A DNA stretch of 64,000 nucleotides from Dinoroseobacter sp049800775 (GTDB lineage Bacteria > Pseudomonadota > Alphaproteobacteria > Rhodobacterales > Rhodobacteraceae): assembly GCF_049800775.1 (NCBI RefSeq), contig NZ_JBNAFR010000004.1, forward strand, positions 124,001 through 188,000, written 5' to 3'. A model generated the notes under the pieces. That model saw only the letters and a program-made list of their open reading frames with translations, ran no database searches and had not been told where the DNA came from. Of this stretch, positions 32,107 to 40,328 are shown one piece after another. Each line of letters starts with the position of its first letter. The first letter of the stretch is position 1. The translations under genes and the position numbers were made by a program.

Positions 32107-32135
32107 ATTTTAAGCAGTTGTTTACGTTTGGTCAA
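32107..32135 (-). promoter_or_regulatory. Promoter-like element of paralogue B
   Basis: Minus strand TTGACC (32135-32130), 17 bases, TAAAAT (32112-32107): a good sigma-70-type promoter about 106 bases upstream of the ATG. TTGACCAAACGTAAACA differs at one base from the copy in front of paralogue A. Confidence 0.7.
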
Positions 32136-32193
32136 GCTGTGCCGCACGGCTCGCCGGTGCGCGAGATACCTTAAATACCTGACTTATTTACCT

Positions 32194-32221
32194 AAAACGC
32201 CGCCCAACATGGGGGCGGCGT
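32194..32221 (-). terminator. Rho-independent terminator of paralogue C
   Basis: On the minus strand ACGCCGCCC (from 32221) pairs with GGGCGGCGT (ending 32197), a 9-bp stem with a 7-base loop, then TTTT. It starts 41 bases after the stop of paralogue C, so B and C are probably separate transcription units. Confidence 0.7.
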
Positions 32222-32261
32222 GGTGGTGGTGCGGGTGACGCCGCAGTCAGGAGGTGGCGGT

Positions 32262-33908
32262 TCAGACGAAGTCGAAACTGTCCGTGAACTCGGCCCAGCG
32301 TTCTCCGGGTTCGAAGCGGTCGGCCCGATCCCGCCCGCCCCCTTCGAAGGGCACACGGCCAGACAGCTCGAAGCCGCGGTCGATATCGATGGTAGTGACC
32401 TCGCCATTGACCTCGCTGGTGGCGTCGACCGCCAAGGCGATCTCAACCTCATAGACCAGCGACAGAAGGCTCTCGCGCGGCGCATCATCCGTGGCCCGGT
32501 TCCAGTTGAACTCCAAACCCGCCTGCAAATCCACATCGAAGCCCAGATCGGAGAGGGTGAATTCGAAATCCGCATCCGGCAGCAGGGCAAGCTGTGCCTC
32601 ATAGGCCAGGTTCGCGGCCAGCAGCTCGCCCTCGGCCAGCAGCTTCGCCCCTTCGGCCAGGCCAAGCGCGGCCAGCGCCTCGGCCACATCAAAGGCCACA
32701 TCATCGAGATCGCCCAGTTTCACCGGCGTGGAATAGCCCAGCTCCTCAACCTGTTTTTCCAGTCGCTCGGCGTCGGCCTCTGCCTGACGCGCGAGGACAT
32801 CGGCCTCGTCAAACGCGTCTTCCAAGGCGTCGATATCGATGGAGAGCGCATCGTTGAGTGCCTGCTCCGCCGCTGCAAAATCCACCTGCGCCTGTCCGAG
32901 TTGCGCCAGCTCGGTGCTGAGCGCATTCAGGGCATTGCTCAGCGCGGCATCCGCTGCAGAAAGGTCGATCCGGAGGTCGTCGACCTCATCCTCCAGATCA
33001 ACGATTTCATCGTAGAGCGGACGCACCAGCCCCCCGAGGATCGGCACATTCAGCACGGTCTCAAGAACGGCGCGGCTCGCAGCGAACCCGAAATCCGCAA
33101 GGAAGCCGAAGGCGTCATTCAGAAAGCCATTCAGATCGCTCAAGGCGCTTGAAAGCGCGCTGTTGAGACTGTTGACGACCGCCGAGGCTGAATTGGCCGT
33201 GGATTGTGCGACGGACACCGCGGTCTGGGCGATGTTGAGGTCGAACAGCGCCGCGTTGAACGCGGATGTTGCCGCGTTCACGGCCGAGGCCGCGCCGACG
33301 ACCGCATCCTCGGCGATATTGGCAAGCTGGCGCAGCGCCGTTGCCCCCTCGCGAGCCAGAAACGCCTCGCCGAGGACAAAGGCCGCATCCTCCAGCTCAA
33401 AGAGCCGGTCCTGGGCGTCCTCCACATTCGATTGCGCGGCGTTCACCCGCCCCTCGGCCTGACTGATCGCGGCAAGAAACTGCGGATTCTGCGTGTTGAA
33501 GATGTCGACGATGATCGAGTCGTCCACGGTGATCGGCGCGAAACCCGGGCTGGAAAAGCTCAGCGGAGTGTCGAGCTGATCGGCAACCGAGATCGGCGAA
33601 ACATAGGCGGTGTCCGTGACAGTGCGCCCGCCAGGCAGGGTCAGTTCCACACCGTCCGGCGTGTTGACCGCCGAGATCGGCACCCGGAACGCCACGGTTT
33701 GCGTCTCGTCGATCACCGCACGAATGGGCAGCACAAACTCCGTGACCTGGCCGAACGGTTTGCTCGTAAGGCCGCTCCCGGCTTCGAACTTCACCAGATC
33801 GCCAATGATTTTGACGGTGCCCAGATCCCCCGGCTTCCCGGCGGCTTCAATCTCGATATCTACGGAACGGTCGCCGCCCAGCAGGCGGAGATAGGAAGAA
33901 TCTCTCAT
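32262..33908 (-). CDS. Paralogue C of a three-gene family of unknown function
   Basis: 548 residues, not recognised. N-terminal domain 1-145 begins MRDSSYLRLLGGDRS; DNA and protein resemble paralogue B closely here (VPISAVNTPDGVELTLPGG in both). Helical core in two arms with a hydrophobic hinge VLNVPILGGLVRPLYDEIV near residue 290. C-terminal domain from about 436 (AYEAQLALLPDADFEF) with FNWNRATDDAPRESLLSLVY, GRVPFEGGGRDRADRF and the tail DSFDFV. No Cys, no signal peptide, acidic. AAAGGATT precedes the ATG at 33908. First of the trio in transcription order, next to the iol genes. The shared ends and variable middle suggest duplication with selection or gene conversion on the termini. Confidence 0.85.
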   Translation of the reverse strand: MRDSSYLRLLGGDRSVDIEIEAAGKPGDLGTVKIIGDLVKFEAGSGLTSKPFGQVTEFVLPIRAVIDETQTVAFRVPISAVNTPDGVELTLPGGRTVTDTAYVSPISVADQLDTPLSFSSPGFAPITVDDSIIVDIFNTQNPQFLAAISQAEGRVNAAQSNVEDAQDRLFELEDAAFVLGEAFLAREGATALRQLANIAEDAVVGAASAVNAATSAFNAALFDLNIAQTAVSVAQSTANSASAVVNSLNSALSSALSDLNGFLNDAFGFLADFGFAASRAVLETVLNVPILGGLVRPLYDEIVDLEDEVDDLRIDLSAADAALSNALNALSTELAQLGQAQVDFAAAEQALNDALSIDIDALEDAFDEADVLARQAEADAERLEKQVEELGYSTPVKLGDLDDVAFDVAEALAALGLAEGAKLLAEGELLAANLAYEAQLALLPDADFEFTLSDLGFDVDLQAGLEFNWNRATDDAPRESLLSLVYEVEIALAVDATSEVNGEVTTIDIDRGFELSGRVPFEGGGRDRADRFEPGERWAEFTDSFDFV

Positions 33909-34010
33909 GATTTTAATCCTTTACCCAAGGGTCATGCCTCGGCTGAAAATGCCTTGGGCCGCCAGTGACGGTAAAAAGAGCAACCCAGGGCCACGGTTGG
34001 TTCGACCAGA

Positions 34011-34040
34011 ACTATTCCCCAGCCGTTATCCTTACGTCAA
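34011..34040 (-). promoter_or_regulatory. Tentative promoter-like element of paralogue C
   Basis: Minus strand TTGACG (34040-34035), 18 bases, AATAGT (34016-34011). TTGACGTAAGGATAACG matches the paralogue A element at 12 of 17 positions. Weaker than the other two; about 105 bases upstream of the ATG, the same distance. Confidence 0.4.
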
Positions 34041-34116
34041 TAATCTTGCCCCGCGGCCACCTTTGATGCGCCAGAGGAGCATGTGCAGGGCCTGTTGGGT
34101 CTGCGCCAAACGCGAC

Positions 34117-34146
34117 ACGGGCCGCCCCCCGAAAGGGACGGCCCGT
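34117..34146 (-). terminator. Hairpin ending the leftward iol operon
   Basis: ACGGGCCG (34117-34124) pairs with CGGCCCGT (34139-34146), extended by inner C/G pairs around a GAAA-rich loop. It lies 32 bases past the Gfo/Idh stop at 34178. No T-run, so termination may be partial or Rho-assisted. Confidence 0.5.
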
Positions 34147-34177
34147 CAGATGGCACTCCATGGATCTCGGCGCGCGC

Positions 34178-35314
34178 TCAGCCTCGCAGTGAGGGCGGGC
34201 GCGCATCGACCCAGGCGCCGTCCTTCGACGCCGAATCCACCGCCGCGTAAACCGCCGCCATGGAGCGCAGCCCGTCCACCGCGAGGGGCAGGTCCCCGGC
34301 CGCCGCGCCGCGAATGCGTGCCGCCAGATCCACGTAGATATTCGCCACCGCCAGCGGAAAGCCCTCGGGATGGGCAATGGCCACGCGGCTCAGCCGACCG
34401 GCCTCATCCGAGAGACCCGCCTCGCCCTTTTCGATGATCTCCGTCCGGCCATTCAGGCGCGTGTAGTGGATCTGGTTCGGCTGTTCCGAGGCCCACCGCA
34501 TTCCACCCAGCTCGCCGAAGACCTGAATGTCGAGCCCGTGCATCCGCCCGATCGCGATGGTCGAGGACCAGAGCCGCCCGACCGTGCCGCCTTCCATCCT
34601 GAAGTTCACCATGGCGTCGTCTTCGAGCACCCGCGCCGAGACCGTGGAGGCGAAGTCCGCCGAGAGTGTCCGGACCTCGTCGCCGGTGATGAACGAGGCC
34701 AGATGCAGGGCATGGATGCCGCAATCGGCCATCTGGCCCGACACTCCGGCCATCTTGGGATCATACCGCCACCGCACCCGGGGATTGTCCGCGTCATCCC
34801 CCGTAGCGTGATGCCCGTGGGAGAAATTGGTGACCACCGTGCGGATCTTGCCCAGATCCCCGCGCCGGACCATCTCGCGCATCTCGCGGACCATGGGATA
34901 GGCCGAATAGCAGTAATTCACCGCACAGATCTTGCCCGTCGCCTCGGCGATGCGGACGATTTCCTCGCCCTCCTCCACGGTCATGGTCATGGGCTTTTCG
35001 CAGAGCACATGGAACCCGGCCTCGAGAAACGCCTTGGTGATCTCGAAATGGGTGTTGTTCGGCGTGGCCACTGTCACGAGATCGAGCTTGTCGGCGCGGC
35101 CCTTCTCGCCCTCCAGCATCTCCTGCCAGTTGCCATAGGCCCGGTCTGGTGCCACGCCGAGCCGCTCGGCATAGGCCTTGCCCTTGGCAGCATCCACGTC
35201 GAGCGCCCCGGCGGTCAGGGTGAAATTGCCATCGGCCATGGCGCCGAGACGGTGGGCCGGTCCGATCTGGCTGCCTTCGCCGCCCCCGATCATCCCCCAG
35301 GTCAGTCTGTTCAT
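34178..35314 (-). CDS. Gfo/Idh/MocA family oxidoreductase
   Basis: 378 residues. Rossmann motif MIGGGEGSQIGPAHRLGA at the N-terminus, EKPMTMTVEEGEEIV near residue 105, and the catalytic Asp-His in QMADCGIHALHLASF near 190. It should oxidise or reduce a cyclitol or sugar with NAD(P). The ATG at 35314 is preferred over 35332 because GAGGAT is 8 bases upstream; the earlier ATG lies within the iolE-like gene end. Third gene of the leftward operon after another Gfo/Idh gene and IolE-like. Such extra dehydrogenases often handle scyllo- or D-chiro-inositol. Confidence 0.88.
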   Translation of the reverse strand: MNRLTWGMIGGGEGSQIGPAHRLGAMADGNFTLTAGALDVDAAKGKAYAERLGVAPDRAYGNWQEMLEGEKGRADKLDLVTVATPNNTHFEITKAFLEAGFHVLCEKPMTMTVEEGEEIVRIAEATGKICAVNYCYSAYPMVREMREMVRRGDLGKIRTVVTNFSHGHHATGDDADNPRVRWRYDPKMAGVSGQMADCGIHALHLASFITGDEVRTLSADFASTVSARVLEDDAMVNFRMEGGTVGRLWSSTIAIGRMHGLDIQVFGELGGMRWASEQPNQIHYTRLNGRTEIIEKGEAGLSDEAGRLSRVAIAHPEGFPLAVANIYVDLAARIRGAAAGDLPLAVDGLRSMAAVYAAVDSASKDGAWVDARPPSLRG

Positions 35315-35324
35315 CGCGGGATCC

Positions 35325-36221
35325 TCACTCAAATCCGATGGAGCGCAGATAGGCGCGGTTCAGCTTGGCATCGCCCAGCGGGTCCGTGTCCGGCAAGGTC
35401 GGGTCACAATCCTGCTCCACCGTGCACCAGCCGGTAAAGCCGCCCTCTTCGAGCAATTGGCGCACGCGCGGGAAATCCACGTCGCCATCGCCGAGATTGC
35501 AGAAGATCCCCTGCCCGCAAGCATCATAGAAGCCGGTGCGCTTGGCGATGACATCGGCCTTCACCACTGGATCGATATCCTTGAAATGCATGTAGCTGAT
35601 GCGCGGCAGATGGCGTTCCATGAAGGCCACCGGGTCGAACCCGGCATAGGAATGATGCCCGGTGTCGAAACAGATCTTGAGGATGCTCTCATCGACCTCG
35701 CTCAGCAACCGCTCAAGCTCGGGCTCGAAATCCATGAAACCCGCCGCATGGGCGTGGATCCCGACCGTCAGCCCGTACTCCTCGGCCCCCATCTTGGCCA
35801 CATGGGCGATGCGGTCGCGATAGGCAGTCCACTCGGCGGCATCCATCTGCTCGGCGGCATCGGCGCGTCCGGCGGTGGGGGCCCGACGGGGCGAGATCGA
35901 GTCGATCAGCACAAGGTGCTGCGCCCCATGGGCGGTCAGCGCCTGGCAGGTGCGCACCGAGGCATCCAGCACCTCATCCCATGCGCCCGCATCATGGAAC
36001 GGACGAAAGACAACGCCCCCGATCAGCTCGAGCCCATGCTCGTCCAGCGCCTCGGCCACCTGCGGCGGGTCCTCGGGCATGAAGCCCACGGGCCCCAGCT
36101 CGATCCCCGTATAGCCCGCCTCTGCGTTCTCGCGCAGCACGTCGCGCCAGCCCGGGTTGCGGGGATCACCTGCGAATTCCACCCCCCAGGAACAGGGGGC
36201 ATTGCCGATACGGATGGTCAT
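35325..36221 (-). CDS. TIM-barrel sugar isomerase/epimerase, IolE-like (2-keto-myo-inositol dehydratase)
   Basis: 298 residues, AP-endonuclease-2-type TIM barrel. Start MTIRIGNAPCSWGVEF is close to IolE proteins. Metal ligands are visible: Glu in TGIELGPVGFMP, His in VGIHAHAAGFM, Asp/His in CFDTGHHSYAG, His/Asp in YMHFKDIDP and Glu in CTVEQDCD. Likely 2-keto-myo-inositol dehydratase or a close relative (inosose isomerase). The ATG at 36221 overlaps the upstream stop as ATGA. No other IolE candidate occurs in the window, which favours the IolE role. Confidence 0.85.
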   Translation of the reverse strand: MTIRIGNAPCSWGVEFAGDPRNPGWRDVLRENAEAGYTGIELGPVGFMPEDPPQVAEALDEHGLELIGGVVFRPFHDAGAWDEVLDASVRTCQALTAHGAQHLVLIDSISPRRAPTAGRADAAEQMDAAEWTAYRDRIAHVAKMGAEEYGLTVGIHAHAAGFMDFEPELERLLSEVDESILKICFDTGHHSYAGFDPVAFMERHLPRISYMHFKDIDPVVKADVIAKRTGFYDACGQGIFCNLGDGDVDFPRVRQLLEEGGFTGWCTVEQDCDPTLPDTDPLGDAKLNRAYLRSIGFE

Positions 36222-37336
36222 TGGGGCATGTCCTTCACTTGAACCACATCCTGCCACTGTCGCGTGGCCTGAGATTTCTGCGCGGCAGCCACCACCAGGC
36301 TGACGGAGAGCCCGTCACGGAAGGTGGGCCAGCGCGGCGCGCCATCGGCGATGGCCTCGAGGAAATCCCGCGCCTCGATCGCGATCTGATCCTGGTAGCC
36401 GGTCCCGTGGCCCGGACCCTGGCAAAAGGGCAGATAGTCAGGATGGGCCGGCCCCGTCAGGATCTGCCGGAACCCGCGCTCGGCCTCGGGCCCCTCGGCC
36501 CGGTAGAGCCAGAGGCTGTTCTGGTCTTCCTGGTTGAAGCGGATCGCGCCCTTTGTCCCCGTGATTTCATAGATATAGCCCATCTTGCGACCAGTCGCGA
36601 TGCGGCTGAAATAGAGATGCCCCATGGCCCCGCCCGCAAAGCGACACATCATCTGGGCGTGGTCATCATTGGTCACGGCTACCCCGCCCCGGTCAGGATG
36701 CACGGTCTCGATCTCGGCCATCAGCGACGTGATCGGCCCGATCAGCGCGAGTGCCGCGTTGATCATATGGGGCGCCAGATCCCCCATGGTGCCATTCGCC
36801 TCGCCTTCGGTCCGCCAGCTCGCAGGCATCTCGGGATCCGCATAGAAATCCTCCGTATGCTCGCCGCGGAACCAGGTGACATCGCCGATCTCACCCTCCT
36901 CCACCAGCCGCCGGGCATATTGCGAGGCCGGCGTGCGGATGTAGTTGAAGCCGATCATGTTGACGATACCCGCCGATTCGGCTGCCGCCGTGATCGCCTG
37001 CGCCTCTGCCAGCGAAGCGCCCAGAGGCTTCTCGCAGAAGACGGGTTTGCCCAAGGCCGCCGCCGCCTCGACGATGGCGCGGTGGGTCTCCTGCGGCGAG
37101 GCGATCACCACCGCCTCGACCTTTGGATCCGCCACAAGCTCAGTCCAGTCCTGCGCCGCCCGGGCAAAGCCGAACGCCTTGCGATACCGCTCGGCAGAGG
37201 CGGGCGACGAGGCCGCCACCATTTCGAGTCGCGGTTTCAGGCGGGTGTCAAACAAGGCCCCCACGCAGGCATAGGCGACCGCATGGGCCTTGCCCATATA
37301 GCCACCGCCGATGATGCCGATTCCGATCTCCGACAT
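36218..37336 (-). CDS. Gfo/Idh/MocA family oxidoreductase, inositol dehydrogenase-like
   Basis: 372 residues. Rossmann GIIGGGYMGKAHAVAYACVG at the start, EKPLGASLAEAQAI near residue 95, and Asp-His in MGDLAPHMINAAL near 180. GGGAGGG lies before the ATG at 37336. It leads the leftward iol operon and its promoter contains the LacI operator 37355-37370, shared divergently with iolD. Probably oxidises an inositol isomer or its 1-keto product. Confidence 0.88.
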   Translation of the reverse strand: MSEIGIGIIGGGYMGKAHAVAYACVGALFDTRLKPRLEMVAASSPASAERYRKAFGFARAAQDWTELVADPKVEAVVIASPQETHRAIVEAAAALGKPVFCEKPLGASLAEAQAITAAAESAGIVNMIGFNYIRTPASQYARRLVEEGEIGDVTWFRGEHTEDFYADPEMPASWRTEGEANGTMGDLAPHMINAALALIGPITSLMAEIETVHPDRGGVAVTNDDHAQMMCRFAGGAMGHLYFSRIATGRKMGYIYEITGTKGAIRFNQEDQNSLWLYRAEGPEAERGFRQILTGPAHPDYLPFCQGPGHGTGYQDQIAIEARDFLEAIADGAPRWPTFRDGLSVSLVVAAAQKSQATRQWQDVVQVKDMPQ

Positions 37337-37354
37337 GAGCCCTCCCAAAAACCC

Positions 37355-37370
37355 TTGCAACCGGTTGCAA
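37355..37370. promoter_or_regulatory. LacI-family operator, iol side
   Basis: TTGCAACCGGTTGCAA, a perfect 16-bp palindrome 18 bases upstream of the leftward Gfo/Idh gene and 91 bases upstream of iolD. Same core as 27175-27188. It probably governs both divergent iol operons. Confidence 0.82.
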
Positions 37371-37461
37371 CGTGAGTATCGTCTAACTCAGAACGCGGTC
37401 AAGTCCGAACCTGATCGCAGATCTGCGCGACAGTCGCGCGCTCTGGGAGGAGACACGAGAG

Positions 37462-39327
37462 ATGGCTGGGGACACGGTCCGTCTGACGACGGCTCAGGCG
37501 ATTATTCGCTATCTGAACGCACAATTCATCGAGATTGACGGCACACGACAGAGGGTCTGCGGCGGCGGTTTCGGGATCTTCGGGCATGGCAATGTGACCT
37601 GTCTCGGCGAAGCGCTCTATGATCACCGCGAGACGCTGCCGCTCTATCGTGGGCAGAACGAGCAGAGCATGGGATTCGCCGCCGCGGCCTATGCCAAGTA
37701 TCACCTGCGCCGCCGGTTCATGTTCTGCACGGCGAGTGCGGGCCCCGGCACGGCGAACCTGCTGACGGCGGCGGCACTGGCCCATGCGAACCGCCTGCCT
37801 ATGCTGATGCTCTGCGGGGATGCCTTCCTGACCCGCCTGCCCGATCCGGTGCTGCAGCAGCTGGAGCATTACGGCAATCCCGCGCTCGGGCTGAACGATG
37901 CGTTTCAGGCGGTCACGCGCTATTGGGACCGGATCACCCATCCCGCCCAGATCATCCAATCCCTGCCCGCAGCCCTCGCGACCATGCTGGATCCGGCCGA
38001 TTGCGGCCCGGCCTTCATCGCGCTGCCGCAGGATGTGCAGGGCTGGACCTTTGACTATCCGATTGAGATGTTTGAGGAAAAGACCCACCGCATTCGCCGG
38101 ATCACGCCCGATGCCCGCGAGGTCGCCGATGCCGCCGCCCTGCTGCGCGACGCCGAGCGGCCCGTGATCATTGCCGGGGGCGGTGTGCAATATTCCGACG
38201 CGGTGGCCGAGCTGACGGCCTTTGCCGAGGACCACAACATCCCGGTGATCGAGACCATCGCTGGGCGGGCCAACCTGCTCAACGACCACGCGCTGAATAT
38301 CGGCCCCGTGGGCGTGACCGGCTCGGACAGCGCCAATGCGGTGGCCGAACAGGCGGATGTGATCCTGTCGGTGGGCTGCCGGTTGCAGGATTTCACCACC
38401 GGCTCCTGGACGGCCTTCGCCAAGGAGGCGCAGTTCATCTCGCTCAACGCCGCGCGGCACGATGCGGGCAAGCACCGCGCCCTGCCGATTGTCGGCGATG
38501 CCAAGCTCGGGCTGGAGGCGCTGGCCGCCGAGATGACCAACTATCGCTGCCCGGACCAATGGACCGCCTATGCCCAGGAAGAACGCCGCAACTGGATGGG
38601 CTATGTGGCCGAGAATGTGCGCCCGGGGAACCGCCCGAACTCCTACGCGCAGGCGATCGGCGTGGTGAACGCGCTCTGCGATCCGCGCGACCGGGTTGTG
38701 GCCGCAGCGGGCGGCCTTCCGGCGGAGGTGACCGCGAATTGGCGCACGCTAGATATCGGCACGGTTGATGTTGAATTCGGCTTTTCCTGCATGGGCTACG
38801 AGATCGCCGGTGGCTGGGGCGCGCGCATCGCGCAGGCCGAGGTCGAGCCCGAGGCCGACACTATCGTTTTCGCCGGGGATGGCAGCTATCTGCTGCTGAA
38901 TTCCGACATCTATTCCTCGGTCCTGACCCACAAGAAGATGATCGTTCTGGTGCTCGACAATGGCGGCTTCGCAGTCATCAACAAGCTGCAGAACAACACC
39001 GGGAACGAGAGCTTCAACAACCTGATCGCCGACACCCCCACCGTGCCCGAGGCCTTTGGCGTCGACTTCGTGGCCCATGCGGCCTCCATGGGGGCGAATG
39101 CGGTCTATGCGGAGAATGCCGAGGATCTGGCCGAGGCCTTCAAGGCCGCCAAAGCCTCGGACAAGACCAGCGTGATCGTGATGAACGTGGACGCCTATGA
39201 GGGCTGGACCACCGAGGGTCACACCTGGTGGGAGGTGGGCACGCCCCATATCACCGACAACCCCAAGGTCCGCGCCGCCCATGAAGAAATCGAAGCGGCC
39301 CGCGCCCGCCAGCGGAAGGGCGTCTGA
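37462..39327 (+). CDS. iolD: 3D-(3,5/4)-trihydroxycyclohexane-1,2-dione hydrolase
   Basis: 621 residues, full-length TPP enzyme. Catalytic Glu in YRGQNEQSMGFAAAAYAK near residue 70, central domain VIIAGGGVQYSD, and the TPP/Mg motif GDGSYLLLNSDIYSS to LDNGG near residues 473-505. It opens the inositol ring to give 5-deoxy-D-glucuronate. GGGAGGAG precedes the ATG. First gene of the rightward iol operon; iolC starts within its stop codon. Confidence 0.95.
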   Translation: MAGDTVRLTTAQAIIRYLNAQFIEIDGTRQRVCGGGFGIFGHGNVTCLGEALYDHRETLPLYRGQNEQSMGFAAAAYAKYHLRRRFMFCTASAGPGTANLLTAAALAHANRLPMLMLCGDAFLTRLPDPVLQQLEHYGNPALGLNDAFQAVTRYWDRITHPAQIIQSLPAALATMLDPADCGPAFIALPQDVQGWTFDYPIEMFEEKTHRIRRITPDAREVADAAALLRDAERPVIIAGGGVQYSDAVAELTAFAEDHNIPVIETIAGRANLLNDHALNIGPVGVTGSDSANAVAEQADVILSVGCRLQDFTTGSWTAFAKEAQFISLNAARHDAGKHRALPIVGDAKLGLEALAAEMTNYRCPDQWTAYAQEERRNWMGYVAENVRPGNRPNSYAQAIGVVNALCDPRDRVVAAAGGLPAEVTANWRTLDIGTVDVEFGFSCMGYEIAGGWGARIAQAEVEPEADTIVFAGDGSYLLLNSDIYSSVLTHKKMIVLVLDNGGFAVINKLQNNTGNESFNNLIADTPTVPEAFGVDFVAHAASMGANAVYAENAEDLAEAFKAAKASDKTSVIVMNVDAYEGWTTEGHTWWEVGTPHITDNPKVRAAHEEIEAARARQRKGV

Positions 39328-40325
39328 TGGACGTTCTCAGCGGCATCGCGCAAAAGCGGTTCCTCGTGATCGGGCGTGTGGGCATGGACCTGTCGCCCGA
39401 ACCACCGGGCACCGGGATCGAGCAATCGACCAGCATGATGGTCGCCATGGGCGGCTCCTCGGCCAATATCGCCGCCGGTCTGGTGAAATTCGGCGCCGAG
39501 GCGGCGCTGGTCACGCGGGTCTCGGATGATGCGGTCGGGCGCTACTGCGTCGCGCAGCTTGGCGCTTATGGCGTCGATGCCCGCCATGTGCACCCCATCG
39601 CGGGGGAGTATCGCAATTCGCTCGCGCTCTATGAGACCCGGGTCGAAGATCATAACTCGGTGATCTATCGCAACGGGGCCGCGGATTTTCAGATGTCCAT
39701 CGCCGATGTGGAGGCCGTGGACTACAGCCAATACGGCGCGCTGATCACCGCGGGGACGGTCTTTGCCGCCGAACCCTCGCGCAGCGCGGCCTTTCGAGCG
39801 TTCGAGCTGGCCCGCGCCGCCGGGCTGCCGGTGATCTTCGACGTGGACTACCGCCCCTATAGCTGGCCCAGCCCCGCCGTCGCCGAGGACGTCCTGTCCC
39901 GGGCCGGTGCGCTCTCGGATGTCATCGTCGCCAATGACGAGGAGTTCGGCTTCATGGCGGGCGGCATCGACAAGGGCCTCGCCAAGGCCCGCGCGCTCGC
40001 CGAAACCAGCGCCAGCATCGTCGTCTACAAGATGGGCCATCTGGGCGCGATCACCTTCGCAAACGGCACCGAGACCCGCACCGGCATCTACGAGGTCGAG
40101 GCGCTGAAACCCACGGGCGCAGGCGACAGCTTCATGGCGGGGTTCCTCGCCAGTCTCGCCGAGGGCCGCCCCATGGATGAGGCCGTCCTGCGCGGCTCGG
40201 CCTGTGCAGCCATCGTCGTGGCCAAGCCCGGCTGCGCCCCCGCCATGCCCGATACGGACGAATTGGAGGCGTTTCTCGCACGCCATCCCGGACCAAGCGC
40301 GCCCCAGAGCCGCGCGGAAGGATAA
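39327..40325 (+). CDS. iolC: 5-dehydro-2-deoxygluconokinase
   Basis: 332 residues, PfkB/ribokinase family. N-terminal GRVGMDLSPEPPGTGIEQ with MGGSSANIAAGL, and C-terminal PTGAGDSFMAGFLASLAEG with the catalytic Asp (about residue 263). It phosphorylates 2-deoxy-5-keto-D-gluconate with ATP. Translationally coupled to iolD. It lacks the C-terminal aldolase fusion found in some homologues; the aldolase is the separate gene at 41168-42010. Confidence 0.93.
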   Translation: MDVLSGIAQKRFLVIGRVGMDLSPEPPGTGIEQSTSMMVAMGGSSANIAAGLVKFGAEAALVTRVSDDAVGRYCVAQLGAYGVDARHVHPIAGEYRNSLALYETRVEDHNSVIYRNGAADFQMSIADVEAVDYSQYGALITAGTVFAAEPSRSAAFRAFELARAAGLPVIFDVDYRPYSWPSPAVAEDVLSRAGALSDVIVANDEEFGFMAGGIDKGLAKARALAETSASIVVYKMGHLGAITFANGTETRTGIYEVEALKPTGAGDSFMAGFLASLAEGRPMDEAVLRGSACAAIVVAKPGCAPAMPDTDELEAFLARHPGPSAPQSRAEG

Positions 40326-40328
40326 GCT

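Noticed and set aside
28392..33908. Reading MRxSxYxxLLGG of the trio as a double-glycine (C39 peptidase) leader
   Set aside because: The leader would be only 12 residues and lacks the usual LSxxELxxIxGG pattern; the following residues are part of the conserved domain.
28392..33908. The trio as phasins, apolipoprotein-like or tape-measure proteins
   Set aside because: Ala-rich helices alone are not diagnostic; the conserved beta-rich ends and absence of phage or storage genes do not support it.
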